DNA from: Candidatus Magnetominusculus dajiuhuensis | GTDB taxonomy: Bacteria; Nitrospirota; Thermodesulfovibrionia; Thermodesulfovibrionales; Magnetobacteriaceae | Assembly: GCA_015233465.1 (NCBI GenBank) | Contig: JADFXP010000023.1 | Span: 1-50,802, forward strand | Direction: 5' to 3' | DNA length: 50,802 bases | Part shown: one piece after another, positions 35,715 to 44,282 of the stretch | Position numbering within the stretch: the first letter of the stretch is position 1 | How the letters are laid out: every line of letters starts with the position of its first letter | Program-made: the position numbers and the translations under genes | Notes under the pieces: model-generated | Database searches by the model: none | Seen by the model: only the letters and a program-made list of their open reading frames with translations | What the model was told of the DNA's origin: nothing

Positions 35715-37418
35715 TTATCTGCCTGCCTTATCTCTTGTTTTAACCGTAACAATTCTGCCGTCAAACAAATCAAGTGCATCTATAATTATTGGATCAGACA
35801 GCGCTTCTTCCATATTTTTATTTCTCGTAGTTGGAACTACATTCTCTAATGACTCTCCTTTCTTTTTTATAATATTAACAGCCAATTCACTTCCTGTTAA
35901 TCTCTTTATTATATCCTGAATTGATTTTTTTTGCTTAGAAACTGAATCAAAATGTATATCTTTTTCAGGAAATGTAATATTTACGCACTTATCATCAACC
36001 TCTGCTTTCTTATCATTTAGTTTACACCACAGTTTATAATCAGAACTCTCAAGACTCTCTAAAACCAAACTCCATAACCTCCCAAAATCATTGCTTTCTA
36101 TATTAATCTTAGGATGCAGTGACGTTATTTCTGGCTCATCAACAAGTTTGGGACTATTGTCCAATTCATTTTCAATTGAACAATGCTCTTCTATTTTATT
36201 TTCTAAACGTTTTTCTATTATGTTAGGAGATTTTATTTTTTTAACGTCTTCTATGTTTTTAGGTACTTTCTCTAATGAAATCCCTCCTTTAAAAGACTTT
36301 AATTCGTCAATAATCTCATTAATTGGACGAATCACATTAATAAAACTTACCCTAATTAATGACATCTCAAGGGCTATTCTTTGTGAATTTGCACCCCTTA
36401 CTAATGCCTCAGCATTAATCAATTCATTTAGTAATACAGTAAGAGTCTCTGCGCTGTTAGAGTCTGCAAGTTCTTTTATCTCCTTAACCTTTCGTTCATT
36501 ATAACCAACTAAGGCATCATCTTTTAGGGTTATCTTAGTTACAAGTACATCCCTTATATATTTAACAAGCTCTGAAATAAAATTTCTCAGTTCAATTCCT
36601 GATTCATATAACTGTTCAATAATCTTTATAATCATCAATCTATCGCCGTTTATCAACGATTGCGCCATTGACATTATAGGAGTATCATCAGAGATACCAA
36701 GCATTGCCCTTACATCAGATTCTGTAATATCCGTAGAAAAAGAACAAATCTGATCTAATAATGTTAAGGAATCACGCATACTGCCATCTGCTGCAACAGA
36801 GATTAATTTTAATGCCTCAGGTGTTATCTTAATGCCTTCAGACTCTGAAATTGACCTTATTCGATGCTCTATATCCTCAGAAGAGATTCGTCTAAATGGA
36901 AGGTGCTGACATCTTGACAACACGGTTGTTAAAATCTTGCTCGGAGCAGTGGTCGCAAGTATAAATATTACATGAGGCGGAGGCTCTTCAAGGGTCTTTA
37001 GTAACGCATTAAATGCAGAAGCAGAAAGCATATGCGCCTCATCTATTATATATACCTTGTATTTTGCGCCAGAAGGAGCGTATTTAACCGTCTCTCGAAG
37101 GTCTCTAATATCATCTACACTATTATTAGACGCACCGTCTATCTCAATAACATCTATTGATGAACCCTCTAAGGATGACTTACAATTTGGACATACATTA
37201 CATGGATTATCAACAGAAATATTAGAACAATTAACTGCCCTTGCTAAAATCCTTGCAGAAGAGGTTTTACCTACGCCCCTTGGACCTGAAAATAAATAGG
37301 CATGCGCTATCCTTTTTTCAGAAATCGTATTTTTGAGGATTCGTACAATTGATTCTTGACCAACTAAATCATCAAATAACTTTGGCCTTAATGTGCGGGC
37401 TAATACTGTGTATCCCAA
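35715..37418 (-). CDS. dnaX: DNA polymerase III subunits gamma/tau
   Basis: Clamp-loader ATPase. TVLARTLRPKLFDDLVGQESI at the N-terminus, Walker A FSGPRGVGKTSSARILARA, the zinc module CSNISVDNPCNVCPNC, DEAHMLSASAFNALLKTLEEPP and the sensor FILATT are present. I set the start at TTG 37418 (MGYTVLAR), with AGAGG eight bases upstream and family alignment to MSYLVLAR. A longer frame from TTG 37454 would add MRAEPSKKEVHS, which is translated from a palindromic repeat and is unlikely to be real. The C-terminal 230 residues are variable, as expected for tau. Confidence 0.95.
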   Translation of the reverse strand: MGYTVLARTLRPKLFDDLVGQESIVRILKNTISEKRIAHAYLFSGPRGVGKTSSARILARAVNCSNISVDNPCNVCPNCKSSLEGSSIDVIEIDGASNNSVDDIRDLRETVKYAPSGAKYKVYIIDEAHMLSASAFNALLKTLEEPPPHVIFILATTAPSKILTTVLSRCQHLPFRRISSEDIEHRIRSISESEGIKITPEALKLISVAADGSMRDSLTLLDQICSFSTDITESDVRAMLGISDDTPIMSMAQSLINGDRLMIIKIIEQLYESGIELRNFISELVKYIRDVLVTKITLKDDALVGYNERKVKEIKELADSNSAETLTVLLNELINAEALVRGANSQRIALEMSLIRVSFINVIRPINEIIDELKSFKGGISLEKVPKNIEDVKKIKSPNIIEKRLENKIEEHCSIENELDNSPKLVDEPEITSLHPKINIESNDFGRLWSLVLESLESSDYKLWCKLNDKKAEVDDKCVNITFPEKDIHFDSVSKQKKSIQDIIKRLTGSELAVNIIKKKGESLENVVPTTRNKNMEEALSDPIIIDALDLFDGRIVTVKTRDKAGR

Positions 37419-37436
37419 GCTATGAACCTCTTTTTT

Positions 37437-37490
37437 TGAGGGCTCTGCCCTCAAACTCCCGCAAAGGGACTTGTCTCTTTGAACCCATTA
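37437..37490 (+). repeat. Dispersed two-hairpin repeat upstream of dnaX
   Basis: TGAGGGC-TCT-GCCCTCA, AACTCCCGC, AAAGGGACTTGTCTCTTTG, AACCCATT. It lies antisense to dnaX, between it and the SRP RNA. Confidence 0.85.
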
Positions 37491-37508
37491 TAAAAGAAAC
37501 CATTTTTC

Positions 37509-37628
37509 TCTGTGCAGCCGGGAAACGACTTGCTGCGGCACATAGTAGGATGCTTATCGCTGCTTCCTTCCGGACCTGACGAGGTTCACAACTTTCTATT
37601 GCGCAGGGCCATTTCCCAACTGCACAGA
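37509..37628 (-). ncRNA. ffs: Signal recognition particle RNA, bacterial small (4.5S) type
   Basis: About 120 bases on the minus strand. The ends pair perfectly (CTGTGCAG near 37510-37517 with CTGCACAG near 37620-37627). The conserved helix 8 tetraloop and symmetric loop read CAGGTCCGGAAGGAAGCAG in the middle. Neighbour dnaX and a tRNA-Ser give the usual order. Ends are uncertain by a few bases. Confidence 0.93.
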
Positions 37629-37640
37629 AAAAAATGATTA

Positions 37641-37730
37641 TGGCGGAGAAGGAGGGATTCGAACCCTCGGTGGCTTTAACACCACACATGATTTCCAGTC
37701 ATGCACCTTCGGCCTCTCGGTCACCTCTCC
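37641..37730 (-). tRNA. tRNA-Ser(GGA)
   Basis: A 90-base tRNA with a long variable arm. Acceptor GGAGAGG pairs with CTTCTCC, followed by G and an encoded CCA. The anticodon loop is CTGGAAA (anticodon GGA) closed by CATGA/TCATG. The T arm carries GGTTCGAATCC. Confidence 0.96.
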
Positions 37731-37805
37731 ATTACCACAATGTCTATATTAACAAATTATATATATTTTTTTCTGAAATATTTTATTGTCTTAAAAGTAA
37801 TTAAT

Positions 37806-37835
37806 TTGCTAATTTTAAACATCTTAACATATAAT
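37806..37835 (+). promoter_or_regulatory. Putative promoter of mdh
   Basis: TTGCTA (37806-37811) and TATAAT (37830-37835), spaced by 18 bases, lie about 37 bases before the mdh ATG. Confidence 0.55.
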
Positions 37836-37871
37836 TAGAATTAAAATATTTGAAAATCTTAGGAGTCTATT

Positions 37872-38798
37872 ATGAAGTATAAAACAACTATAATCGGCGC
37901 TGGAAATGTCGGCGCTTCTATTGCTCAACTTATCGCATTTCACGGCATGGGAGATGTAATTTTGCTTGATATTGAAGGAAATATGGCTAAAGGAAAAGCC
38001 CTTGATATTGCTGAGGCTTGTCCAATATGGAATTCTGCATCTCAGGTTTCAGGGACAAGTGATTTTTCAGATATTAAGAATTCCAATATAGTTATCATAA
38101 CTGCTGGAATTGCCCGTAAACCCGGTATGTCACGAGATGACCTATTAAATGTCAATGCTGATATTGTTCGTAATGCTGCCGTTAATATCGCTAAATATTG
38201 CCCTGATTCAATAGTCATTGTTGTTACAAACCCAATGGATGTTATGACACAGCTTGTATTTTCTGTAACAGGATTTACCTCAAATAAAGTCTTAGGAATG
38301 GGCGGTATACTAGATAGTTCAAGGTTTAAAACCTTTATTGCTATGGAACTAAAGGTCTCGCCTTCTATAGTTAATACAATGGTGCTTGGCGGACATGGCG
38401 ATCAGATGCTTCCTCTTCCGCGTTTTACAACCGTTGGAGGTATACCACTAACAGAATTGATGTCCGCAGATAAAATTAACGAATTGATCAAAAGAACCGC
38501 ATCAGGCGGGGCTGAGATTGTTAAATTACTTGAAAAGGGCAGCGCTTTTTACGCTCCTGCAGCATCAGTATTTCAGATGATAAAGGCTATTATATTTGAT
38601 GAAAAACTGTTAATTCCTGCCGCATGTTATCTAAATGGGGAATATGGATTTAAGGGTGTTTATTCAGGTGTACCTGTTATAATTGGCGCATCAGGTGCTG
38701 AACGTATTATTGAGATTGATCTAAACGAAAATGAAAAGAAAGATTTTGCTAATTCCGTAACCTCCGTAAGAGAATCTGTATCAAAGTTAAACCTATGA
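37872..38798 (+). CDS. mdh: Malate dehydrogenase (LDH-like type)
   Basis: NAD-dependent malate/oxaloacetate interconversion. TIIGAGNVGASIAQ is the NAD site, ITAGIARKPGMSRDDLL holds the substrate-discriminating Arg of MDH (RKPGMSR), TNPMDVM and MVLGGHGDQMLPL carry the catalytic His. Length 308 aa fits the tetrameric LDH-like MDH common in anaerobes and Nitrospirota/delta lineages. TTAGGAG precedes the ATG. Confidence 0.96.
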   Translation: MKYKTTIIGAGNVGASIAQLIAFHGMGDVILLDIEGNMAKGKALDIAEACPIWNSASQVSGTSDFSDIKNSNIVIITAGIARKPGMSRDDLLNVNADIVRNAAVNIAKYCPDSIVIVVTNPMDVMTQLVFSVTGFTSNKVLGMGGILDSSRFKTFIAMELKVSPSIVNTMVLGGHGDQMLPLPRFTTVGGIPLTELMSADKINELIKRTASGGAEIVKLLEKGSAFYAPAASVFQMIKAIIFDEKLLIPAACYLNGEYGFKGVYSGVPVIIGASGAERIIEIDLNENEKKDFANSVTSVRESVSKLNL

Positions 38799-38800
38799 AA

Positions 38801-38855
38801 TTAATGGGTCAAGGGAACGAGTTCCCTTGCGGGATTTTAAGGGCAGAGCCCTTAT
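38801..38855 (-). repeat. Dispersed two-hairpin repeat between mdh and ndk
   Basis: Inverse copy with perfect stems: on the minus strand AAGGGC-TCT-GCCCTT, AAAATCCCGC, AAGGGAACTCGTTCCCTTG, ACCCATTA. It nearly matches the copy at 14156-14210. Confidence 0.87.
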
Positions 38856-38879
38856 GAGAATTAAATAAAGGAGATAATT

Positions 38880-39293
38880 ATGCAGCGAACTTTATCAATT
38901 GTAAAACCAGATGGAACAGCAAAAAATGTTATAGGCGATGTTATCAAGCGTTTTGAATCCGCTGGTCTTAAAATCATTGCCCTTAAAAGGATTAAATTAT
39001 CAAAAGAAGAAGCCAAAGGATTTTATATCGTTCATAAGGCAAGGCCGTTTTACGATAGCCTGACAGATTTTATGTCCGAAGGCCCTGTTGTAGTCATGGC
39101 AATAGAAGGCGATGATGCAATCGCTAAGGTAAGAGACTTAATGGGAGCTACCAACCCTAAAGACGCTAAACCGGGTACCATTAGAGCAGACCTCGCTACA
39201 GACCTTGAAAGAAATACTGTACACGGTTCTGATTCCCCCGAATCTGCTGCTTTTGAGATTCCTTATTTCTTCTCAGCACTTGAAATAATTTAA
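38880..39293 (+). CDS. ndk: Nucleoside diphosphate kinase
   Basis: Balances NTP pools. The opening [15 protein letters not shown] and catalytic His in [17 protein letters not shown] (near residue 116) are diagnostic. Length 137 aa is standard. AAAGGAG is eight bases upstream of the ATG. Confidence 0.97.
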   Translation: MQRTLSIVKPDGTAKNVIGDVIKRFESAGLKIIALKRIKLSKEEAKGFYIVHKARPFYDSLTDFMSEGPVVVMAIEGDDAIAKVRDLMGATNPKDAKPGTIRADLATDLERNTVHGSDSPESAAFEIPYFFSALEII

Positions 39294-39297
39294 AGGC

Positions 39298-39353
39298 ATA
39301 AGGGCTCCGCCCTTATAATCCCGCAAGGGGTCTAAGACCCCTTGACCCCTTAT
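39298..39353 (+). repeat. Dispersed two-hairpin repeat at the ndk/SDR convergent junction
   Basis: ATAAGGGC-TCC-GCCCTTAT, AATCCCGC, AAGGGGTCTAAGACCCCTTG, ACCCCTTA. It supplies the stop codon and last 14 codons of the SDR gene on the opposite strand. Confidence 0.87.
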
Positions 39354-40323
39354 ACCATTGCGCCGTTCTTTTTACTGAGTCTTCAAGGGTAACCTTTGGT
39401 GAATATCCTAATAAAACCGCAGCCTTCTTAATGGAAAAATGATAATCCCTGCCTCCATTTGATATTCTATATCTTGTTAATAACGGGTCTTTTTTTATCT
39501 GAAATAACTTATAAATTATCTCCATTAAATATGCAATTATGTATCCTACACGAAATGGAATAGATAGTATAGGAGGTTTTATCCCTAATTCTATACATAA
39601 TTTCTCAGTAAATGTCCGCCAATCAATCTCCAGCCCATCGGTTATAAAAAATGCCTCGCCTGCTGCCTCTTTTTTGAAACATGCAAGAACAATTCCATCT
39701 ACCAGATTCTCTACATAAGTAGGCGCTGTCCAAGTCCTTCCGCCTCCAATATACCCGCCCTTCCCTGCGGTCAATGCGTCAGCATATTTTTCTATAAATG
39801 TATGATCATTTGGGCCAAATACATTGCCAGGCCTTATTGCCACAATCTCCATCTCTGATGACTTCGCAAGTTCAAATAACCACTTCTCTGCAATCTTTTT
39901 AGTCTCACAATATGCAAATATTGTATCAGCCATTGGTTCAGACTCTTCCATATATTGAAACCCCGAAAATCCATACGCAGCAGTTGTGCTGATATGTACA
40001 AATCTCTTGACCCCGCCTTGACACGATGCCCTTGCAATGTTTTGAGTTCCCTCTACATTAATCCTATAAAACTTCTCATAACTCCCCCAATCAGAGGCAA
40101 AACCAGCAGCATGTATAACTATATCTGCCCCTTTTACAGGTACTGAAAGTGTATCAGTAGAAGTTATATCGCCATAAAAAAGTTCAATATTCATTCCATC
40201 AATAAACGATAGATCAGAGGTCTTACGAACAAGTCCCCTGACCTTATGACCATCAGAGATAAATCTCTTGGCAATATTACTTCCTATAAAACCATTTATA
40301 CCTGTTATTAAGATTACGCTCAT
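39313..40323 (-). CDS. Extended SDR (NAD-dependent epimerase/sterol dehydrogenase-like)
   Basis: Rossmann-fold oxidoreductase of 336 aa. ILITGINGFIGSNIAKRFI is the NAD(P) motif GxxGxxG, DIVIHAAGFASDWG follows, and YxxxK appears as YCETKKIAEKW with an upstream Ser/Thr in HISTTAAYG. RPGNVFGP is the substrate-side motif. The family covers dihydroflavonol reductase-like, epimerase and 3-beta-hydroxysterol dehydrogenase-like enzymes; the substrate cannot be read. The last 14 residues (YKGSRGLRPLAGL region) come from a palindromic repeat. Confidence 0.85.
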   Translation of the reverse strand: MSVILITGINGFIGSNIAKRFISDGHKVRGLVRKTSDLSFIDGMNIELFYGDITSTDTLSVPVKGADIVIHAAGFASDWGSYEKFYRINVEGTQNIARASCQGGVKRFVHISTTAAYGFSGFQYMEESEPMADTIFAYCETKKIAEKWLFELAKSSEMEIVAIRPGNVFGPNDHTFIEKYADALTAGKGGYIGGGRTWTAPTYVENLVDGIVLACFKKEAAGEAFFITDGLEIDWRTFTEKLCIELGIKPPILSIPFRVGYIIAYLMEIIYKLFQIKKDPLLTRYRISNGGRDYHFSIKKAAVLLGYSPKVTLEDSVKRTAQWYKGSRGLRPLAGL

Positions 40324-40346
40324 TTATCACCTTATCAATAATCTTT

Positions 40347-40401
40347 TGTAGGGGTAACCCTTGTGGTTACCCAAAGGGCAGGTACAAGACCTGCCCCTAC
40401 A
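40347..40401. repeat. Palindromic element with two hairpins and complementary loops
   Basis: TGTAGGGG and CCCCTACA form the ends. Inside are two perfect hairpins, GGGTAACC/GGTTACCC (40352-40359 with 40365-40372) and GGGCAGGT/ACCTGCCC (40376-40383 with 40389-40396). Their loops CTTGT and ACAAG are reverse complements. This is a different family from the other repeats, between the CPBP and SDR genes. Confidence 0.8.
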
Positions 40402-40417
40402 ATTACGATATTAACCT

Positions 40418-41131
40418 CTAACCAAAAATAATAAATATATCTGTAAGAACTCCGATAACTGCATGCAGAATAAAAACATACCAAATAGATTTAGTACGTA
40501 AGGCAATAAGACCAAATATCACACCGACAATAATAGAACCAATAGTTTCACCGGGCGGTTTACCTATGTGAATGAGACAGGATGAAATTGTCTCAATCAA
40601 TATGGCATTAACCCCGCCAAATTCAACCTTTAATGAAAATAATAGAAATCCTCGAAAATAAAATTCCCATGCAAAATAATAGAAAATAACATAACAAAGT
40701 TCATATAAAAAGACAAGGTCTTTCCGCGTATAAAGCATTCTAAATAAAGGATACTCGCCTCTTATATCAGGCATCTTTGAGGCAAAATAGATTATCGGAA
40801 GAATTAGACATGGAATAATTACCGCAATAAACTTAATGCCAAATTTTATATCTCCAAGCCCAAGCCCAAACTCAGAGATATTTTTCTTTAGACGGAATCT
40901 GATAAATAGTGCAGGAATTACAAACATCAATATAAAAAAACTCATAAATTCAAGGACATATGTGTAGAATTCAGTATTTGAACCATTAGATAAAATCCCG
41001 AATATTTGCTTATAAAACCGCGCCTTTCCGAAGTACCAGAAGATTGTTAATAGGACTGGGGAACTTAGGAGGATTAAGTAAATGTTGATTTTATTCTTGT
41101 CGTAATTTATGGATTTTAGGAAATTATTCAT
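40418..41131 (-). CDS. CPBP-family intramembrane protease-like protein
   Basis: Membrane protein of 237 aa with about six to seven helices. The catalytic block reads FAWEFYFRGFLLF, keeping the second Glu and Arg of the EExxxR motif while the first Glu is Trp, a variant seen in part of the family. Motif 2 is SSCLIHIGKPPGE (His), and FILHAVIGVLTD near the C-terminus gives the third His. The target is unknown; relatives include CAAX-processing and bacteriocin-immunity proteins. Confidence 0.78.
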   Translation of the reverse strand: MNNFLKSINYDKNKINIYLILLSSPVLLTIFWYFGKARFYKQIFGILSNGSNTEFYTYVLEFMSFFILMFVIPALFIRFRLKKNISEFGLGLGDIKFGIKFIAVIIPCLILPIIYFASKMPDIRGEYPLFRMLYTRKDLVFLYELCYVIFYYFAWEFYFRGFLLFSLKVEFGGVNAILIETISSCLIHIGKPPGETIGSIIVGVIFGLIALRTKSIWYVFILHAVIGVLTDIFIIFG

Positions 41132-41179
41132 ATCATCTCATTTAATTTAATATTACCACCTAGTATACTATAGAGCATC

Positions 41180-41279
41180 GCGGGTTCAAGTTTGTAACTT
41201 GAACCTAATAGTTCATATTATATAAAAACTGTTTCTCTTTACATTAAATCTAAGGTTCAAGTTACAAACTTGAACCCGC
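41180..41279. repeat. Perfect 27-bp inverted repeat pair
   Basis: Arms 41180-41206 and 41253-41279 are perfect reverse complements separated by 46 bases. Each arm is itself a palindrome (GGTTCAAGTT-TGT-AACTTGAACC). It lies between the HNH gene and the CPBP gene and could form a large cruciform or act as a terminator. No transposase is inside. Confidence 0.85.
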
Positions 41280-41291
41280 CTAAGATTAATC

Positions 41292-41870
41292 TCAATCAGG
41301 TCTCTTGATATGTTCATCAATATTATGTTTATCATAAACATCAAAGACATCTTTACAAAACTTAATCATATTTAAATCATTATTTGAAACAGCTATTTTA
41401 TACATTTTGATAAAATACTTCTTTCCTGCCTCAGTTTGTGAATAGTTCTTTTTTATCAGATTATGTTTTGTACATAAGGTCTGACCATTTTCTATAGAGT
41501 TATCCCCATTTTTATCTTTTGGTTTGATATGGTCTGCGCAGATCTCAACGCCATCTTTCCTGCCTTGACCACAGACAACGCATTGATAATTATCACGTTT
41601 AAATATCTCTTCCTTAATATCAGCTGGAAAATCTAATAATATTGCCTCTTTAATAAAATCAGGGTCATAACGATAAACCCCTTTTTTAACCTTTATAAGT
41701 ATTCCTTCTTGATGTAATTTACGAATTGCACGCCAAATATCTCTTGGAGGTTCTGGATTTTCCTTTAAATATTCTGCTGTTACCCAATCTACTACTGGAG
41801 CGTGATTAATATCTTTTTTAGGAAACATCTCAAAATATTCTAAGACTAAAACACTTATACTCTTACTCAT
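41292..41870 (-). CDS. HNH endonuclease, likely restriction enzyme of a type II R-M system
   Basis: Protein of 192 aa. Residues 1-80 look like a winged-helix domain (LEYFEMFPKKDINHAPVVDWVTAEYL, IRKLHQEGILIKVKKGVYRYD). The HNH motif follows: CVVCGQGRKDGVEICADHIKPKDKNGDNSIENGQTLCTKHN, with DHI and two Cys pairs for zinc. Its start overlaps the adenine/cytosine-N4 methyltransferase gene by eight bases, the usual layout of a restriction-modification pair. The recognition site is not predictable from reading. Confidence 0.8.
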   Translation of the reverse strand: MSKSISVLVLEYFEMFPKKDINHAPVVDWVTAEYLKENPEPPRDIWRAIRKLHQEGILIKVKKGVYRYDPDFIKEAILLDFPADIKEEIFKRDNYQCVVCGQGRKDGVEICADHIKPKDKNGDNSIENGQTLCTKHNLIKKNYSQTEAGKKYFIKMYKIAVSNNDLNMIKFCKDVFDVYDKHNIDEHIKRPD

Positions 41871-42684
41871 TATCTATCTTAATTTGAATCTTCTTAGTTT
41901 CATTTAATATTCGATTCTTTGAGAGTTCACAATACCCCTCATCAATCTCAACCCCTATCCCTACTCGTCCAGTCTCTAAACATGCAAGCAGAGTTGACCC
42001 GCTCCCAGCAAATGGGTCAAGCACTCTATCCCCTACATATGTAAATAACTTAATACAACGTCTTGGCAGTTCAACTGGAAATGGCGCAGGATGTCCGATC
42101 CTTTTTTTACTCTCTCCGCTAAAATTCCATACCCCATTTGTCCAATCCATAAAATCTTGTTTTGTTATATCAGAAATCCTGCTGCCGCTCCTTTTTTTCC
42201 ATTCTTTCTTATAAAGAATTACGATTACTTCAACAGGAGCTATAACATATGGGGCAGAAGCCGAAAGCCATGACCCCCATGCAGTTCGTCTTGAAATGTT
42301 TCCTTCGTTCCAGATTATTGTTGAATGATATTTGAAGCCAATTTTCTTGGCAATAGTTGTTATATCAGCACAGATACTCTGCTGCCCGCCCTTATTTTTA
42401 TCTAATGGAATATTTAGACAAAACCTACCATCATCCTTTAATGTTCCATAACATCTATCAAGCCATTCTTCGGTAAATAAAAGATAATCATTATAAGAGG
42501 TCTTATCATCATGGGAATTATATTTTATATCCAGATTATAAGGGGGCGAGGTTACTATTAAATCTATTGATCCATCTTCAATAATTCCTGTCTTTAAAAT
42601 ATCCGTATTATATATTGAAATCAAATCAGAAGTATAAAATAGTTCTTGATGAAAATCTTTAGTGCATGTTTGAGTTTTTAGCAT
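41863..42684 (-). CDS. DNA methyltransferase (N6-adenine or N4-cytosine) of type II R-M system
   Basis: SAM-dependent amino-methyltransferase of 273 aa. The catalytic motif IV is VTSPPYNLDIKY near the N-terminus and the SAM motif I DPFAGSGSTLLACLETGRVGIGVEID is near the C-terminus, so the order is the beta class. The target-recognition part is the middle (WNEGNISRRTAWGSW, GVWNFSGESKKRIGHPAPFP). It protects host DNA from the HNH enzyme encoded next. The start lacks a clear ribosome-binding site. Confidence 0.88.
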   Translation of the reverse strand: MLKTQTCTKDFHQELFYTSDLISIYNTDILKTGIIEDGSIDLIVTSPPYNLDIKYNSHDDKTSYNDYLLFTEEWLDRCYGTLKDDGRFCLNIPLDKNKGGQQSICADITTIAKKIGFKYHSTIIWNEGNISRRTAWGSWLSASAPYVIAPVEVIVILYKKEWKKRSGSRISDITKQDFMDWTNGVWNFSGESKKRIGHPAPFPVELPRRCIKLFTYVGDRVLDPFAGSGSTLLACLETGRVGIGVEIDEGYCELSKNRILNETKKIQIKIDNE

Positions 42685-42766
42685 GGGTTTAGTTTAACAT
42701 TTTCATACATGATTTATACTATAAATACAACTGCCCCCATGTCTTAAATGCCTTAACCAATAATGA

Positions 42767-44206
42767 TTATTTTTCTTCCAAAAAGAATTTTATCTGTCTG
42801 TCATTAGGATTTATTGCATTAGCAGCAGTAAAAGCCTTTCTTGCCTTTTCCTTATCTCCAAGCTCGCTGTATGCTAATCCAAGCGCCTTCCAAAGCTCAA
42901 AATCATTAAATGCCCTTGTTCCAGTCTCTAAACTAACTATCGCTTTATTTACATCCTTCATGGATTGATAACATAGGGCTATAAAATAATATGCAACAGG
43001 AGTTGGCGTAACATTAAGCGAATCAGTAAACATCTGAATAGATGTCTGGAAATCACCTTGCTTAAAATGACCGTATGCTGCTGTCAACATGTTTCCAACC
43101 TTACTTATTTCAAATAACGTCTCGCCTGCTACCTGATTATTCTTATTAGTTCCAAGATTTTGTCCAGCATTCAACGCCTGTGAGCGTTCATATGTTGCCT
43201 CATTTATTGGTACGGTTAGATATATCCTTAAATAAGTATTTGGATCAAGCTGACTATCCAAAACATTATTCTTTGAACGGAAATCGTCAAATGCTGTCTT
43301 TGTCTTTGAATCTAATGTTCCTGTTATATCAACATCATATCCATGTAAATTCAAATACCTCTGTGTGCGTGAGATTTGCTCGTTTGGACTTAACCTTTCA
43401 AATTCCCGCTTTAGGTTTCTTAAAACATATTCATCAGGCACTGCATCGCTGCCCAACACCCTCCAATAAGGAACAGCAGCATATTTGCCTACTAATTGAA
43501 GCATTGAGGATTGAACTAACTGCCTGATAGCATCATGTCTGCCTTGAGTCTTTCTCATGCTGCCATTTGCGCCGTATGTTATTCCTAAAAGACTGATGGC
43601 AGTTTCCTTTCCAGCCTGTCCCCTTTGTACTTCCATACTGGTTACAGTTGTCATGCTTGGTATGCTGGTCAGGGTTTTAAAGTCTCTCATATTAAAATCA
43701 AGGGTAATACGCGATTTACTCTGACCCGCTGAATCATCCAAAAATGACACACTTTGCCATTGAGATAATGACCTGTCAAATTCTGTAATAGCGCCAGTTA
43801 CTATAACGTCAGGTATAAGTTTATTCCCAAAATCAGAATATCCTGTTTGCTGCATATTTGCTATAAATTCTGGGTCATATTCTATATATATAACATTTTC
43901 ACCCATTGAATTCAGGGTGCTTTTGCTAATCTCTGTTATATTTTGTTGAATCTCACCGCCAGTTGATTGAGAGGCGTTTGTCTTATCAGTAACCTCTTTC
44001 AGGATAATCTTTGTAGGTTTTGTTAGGTATATCTCAAGCATTAACCCAAAGTCTTTAAGAGGGTCTGTATATTTAGTGACCTTTACTTCTGGGGCAGTCA
44101 CCTTATCACCCATAGGCACCTTCATTTTTTTTGGATCTGTGGATGAACAGGAAAGGACTGCAATTGATATAAAAACAATAAAAAATATATCTTTCAAATT
44201 CTTCAT
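42767..44206 (-). CDS. CsgG-like lipoprotein with peptidoglycan-binding and TPR domains
   Basis: Protein of 479 aa with a lipoprotein signal ending at Cys20 (AVLSCSS). Residues about 50-255 resemble the CsgG/HfaB secretion-lipoprotein fold (IPDVIVTGAITEFDRS, ITLDFNMRDFKTLTSIPSMTTVTSMEV). A peptidoglycan-binding type 1 domain follows near 278-320 (QRYLNLHGYDVDITGTLDSKTKTAFDDF), then three TPR units (AAYGHFKQGDFQTSIQMFTDSL, AYYFIALCYQSMKDVNKAIVSLETG, WKALGLAYSELGDKEKARKAFTAA). The combination suggests an outer-membrane assembly or export component tethered to the wall. It stands alone upstream of the polysaccharide exporter; a link to it is not shown. Confidence 0.72.
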   Translation of the reverse strand: MKNLKDIFFIVFISIAVLSCSSTDPKKMKVPMGDKVTAPEVKVTKYTDPLKDFGLMLEIYLTKPTKIILKEVTDKTNASQSTGGEIQQNITEISKSTLNSMGENVIYIEYDPEFIANMQQTGYSDFGNKLIPDVIVTGAITEFDRSLSQWQSVSFLDDSAGQSKSRITLDFNMRDFKTLTSIPSMTTVTSMEVQRGQAGKETAISLLGITYGANGSMRKTQGRHDAIRQLVQSSMLQLVGKYAAVPYWRVLGSDAVPDEYVLRNLKREFERLSPNEQISRTQRYLNLHGYDVDITGTLDSKTKTAFDDFRSKNNVLDSQLDPNTYLRIYLTVPINEATYERSQALNAGQNLGTNKNNQVAGETLFEISKVGNMLTAAYGHFKQGDFQTSIQMFTDSLNVTPTPVAYYFIALCYQSMKDVNKAIVSLETGTRAFNDFELWKALGLAYSELGDKEKARKAFTAANAINPNDRQIKFFLEEK

Positions 44207-44282
44207 ATATCCCCCTTAGACTTACTTCTTTATTTATAAAATAACAGTTAATATAACTGATTGTCCAGTAATTACTGTTTTA

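Noticed and set aside
37509..37628. Protein-coding frame across the SRP RNA and tRNA-Ser
   Set aside because: The sequence is explained by the two RNA genes; no domain is recognised in the translation.
41163..41279. Intrinsic terminator only
   Set aside because: Arms of 27 bp, 46 bases apart, without a T-run at either end, are larger than a usual terminator; kept as an inverted repeat instead.
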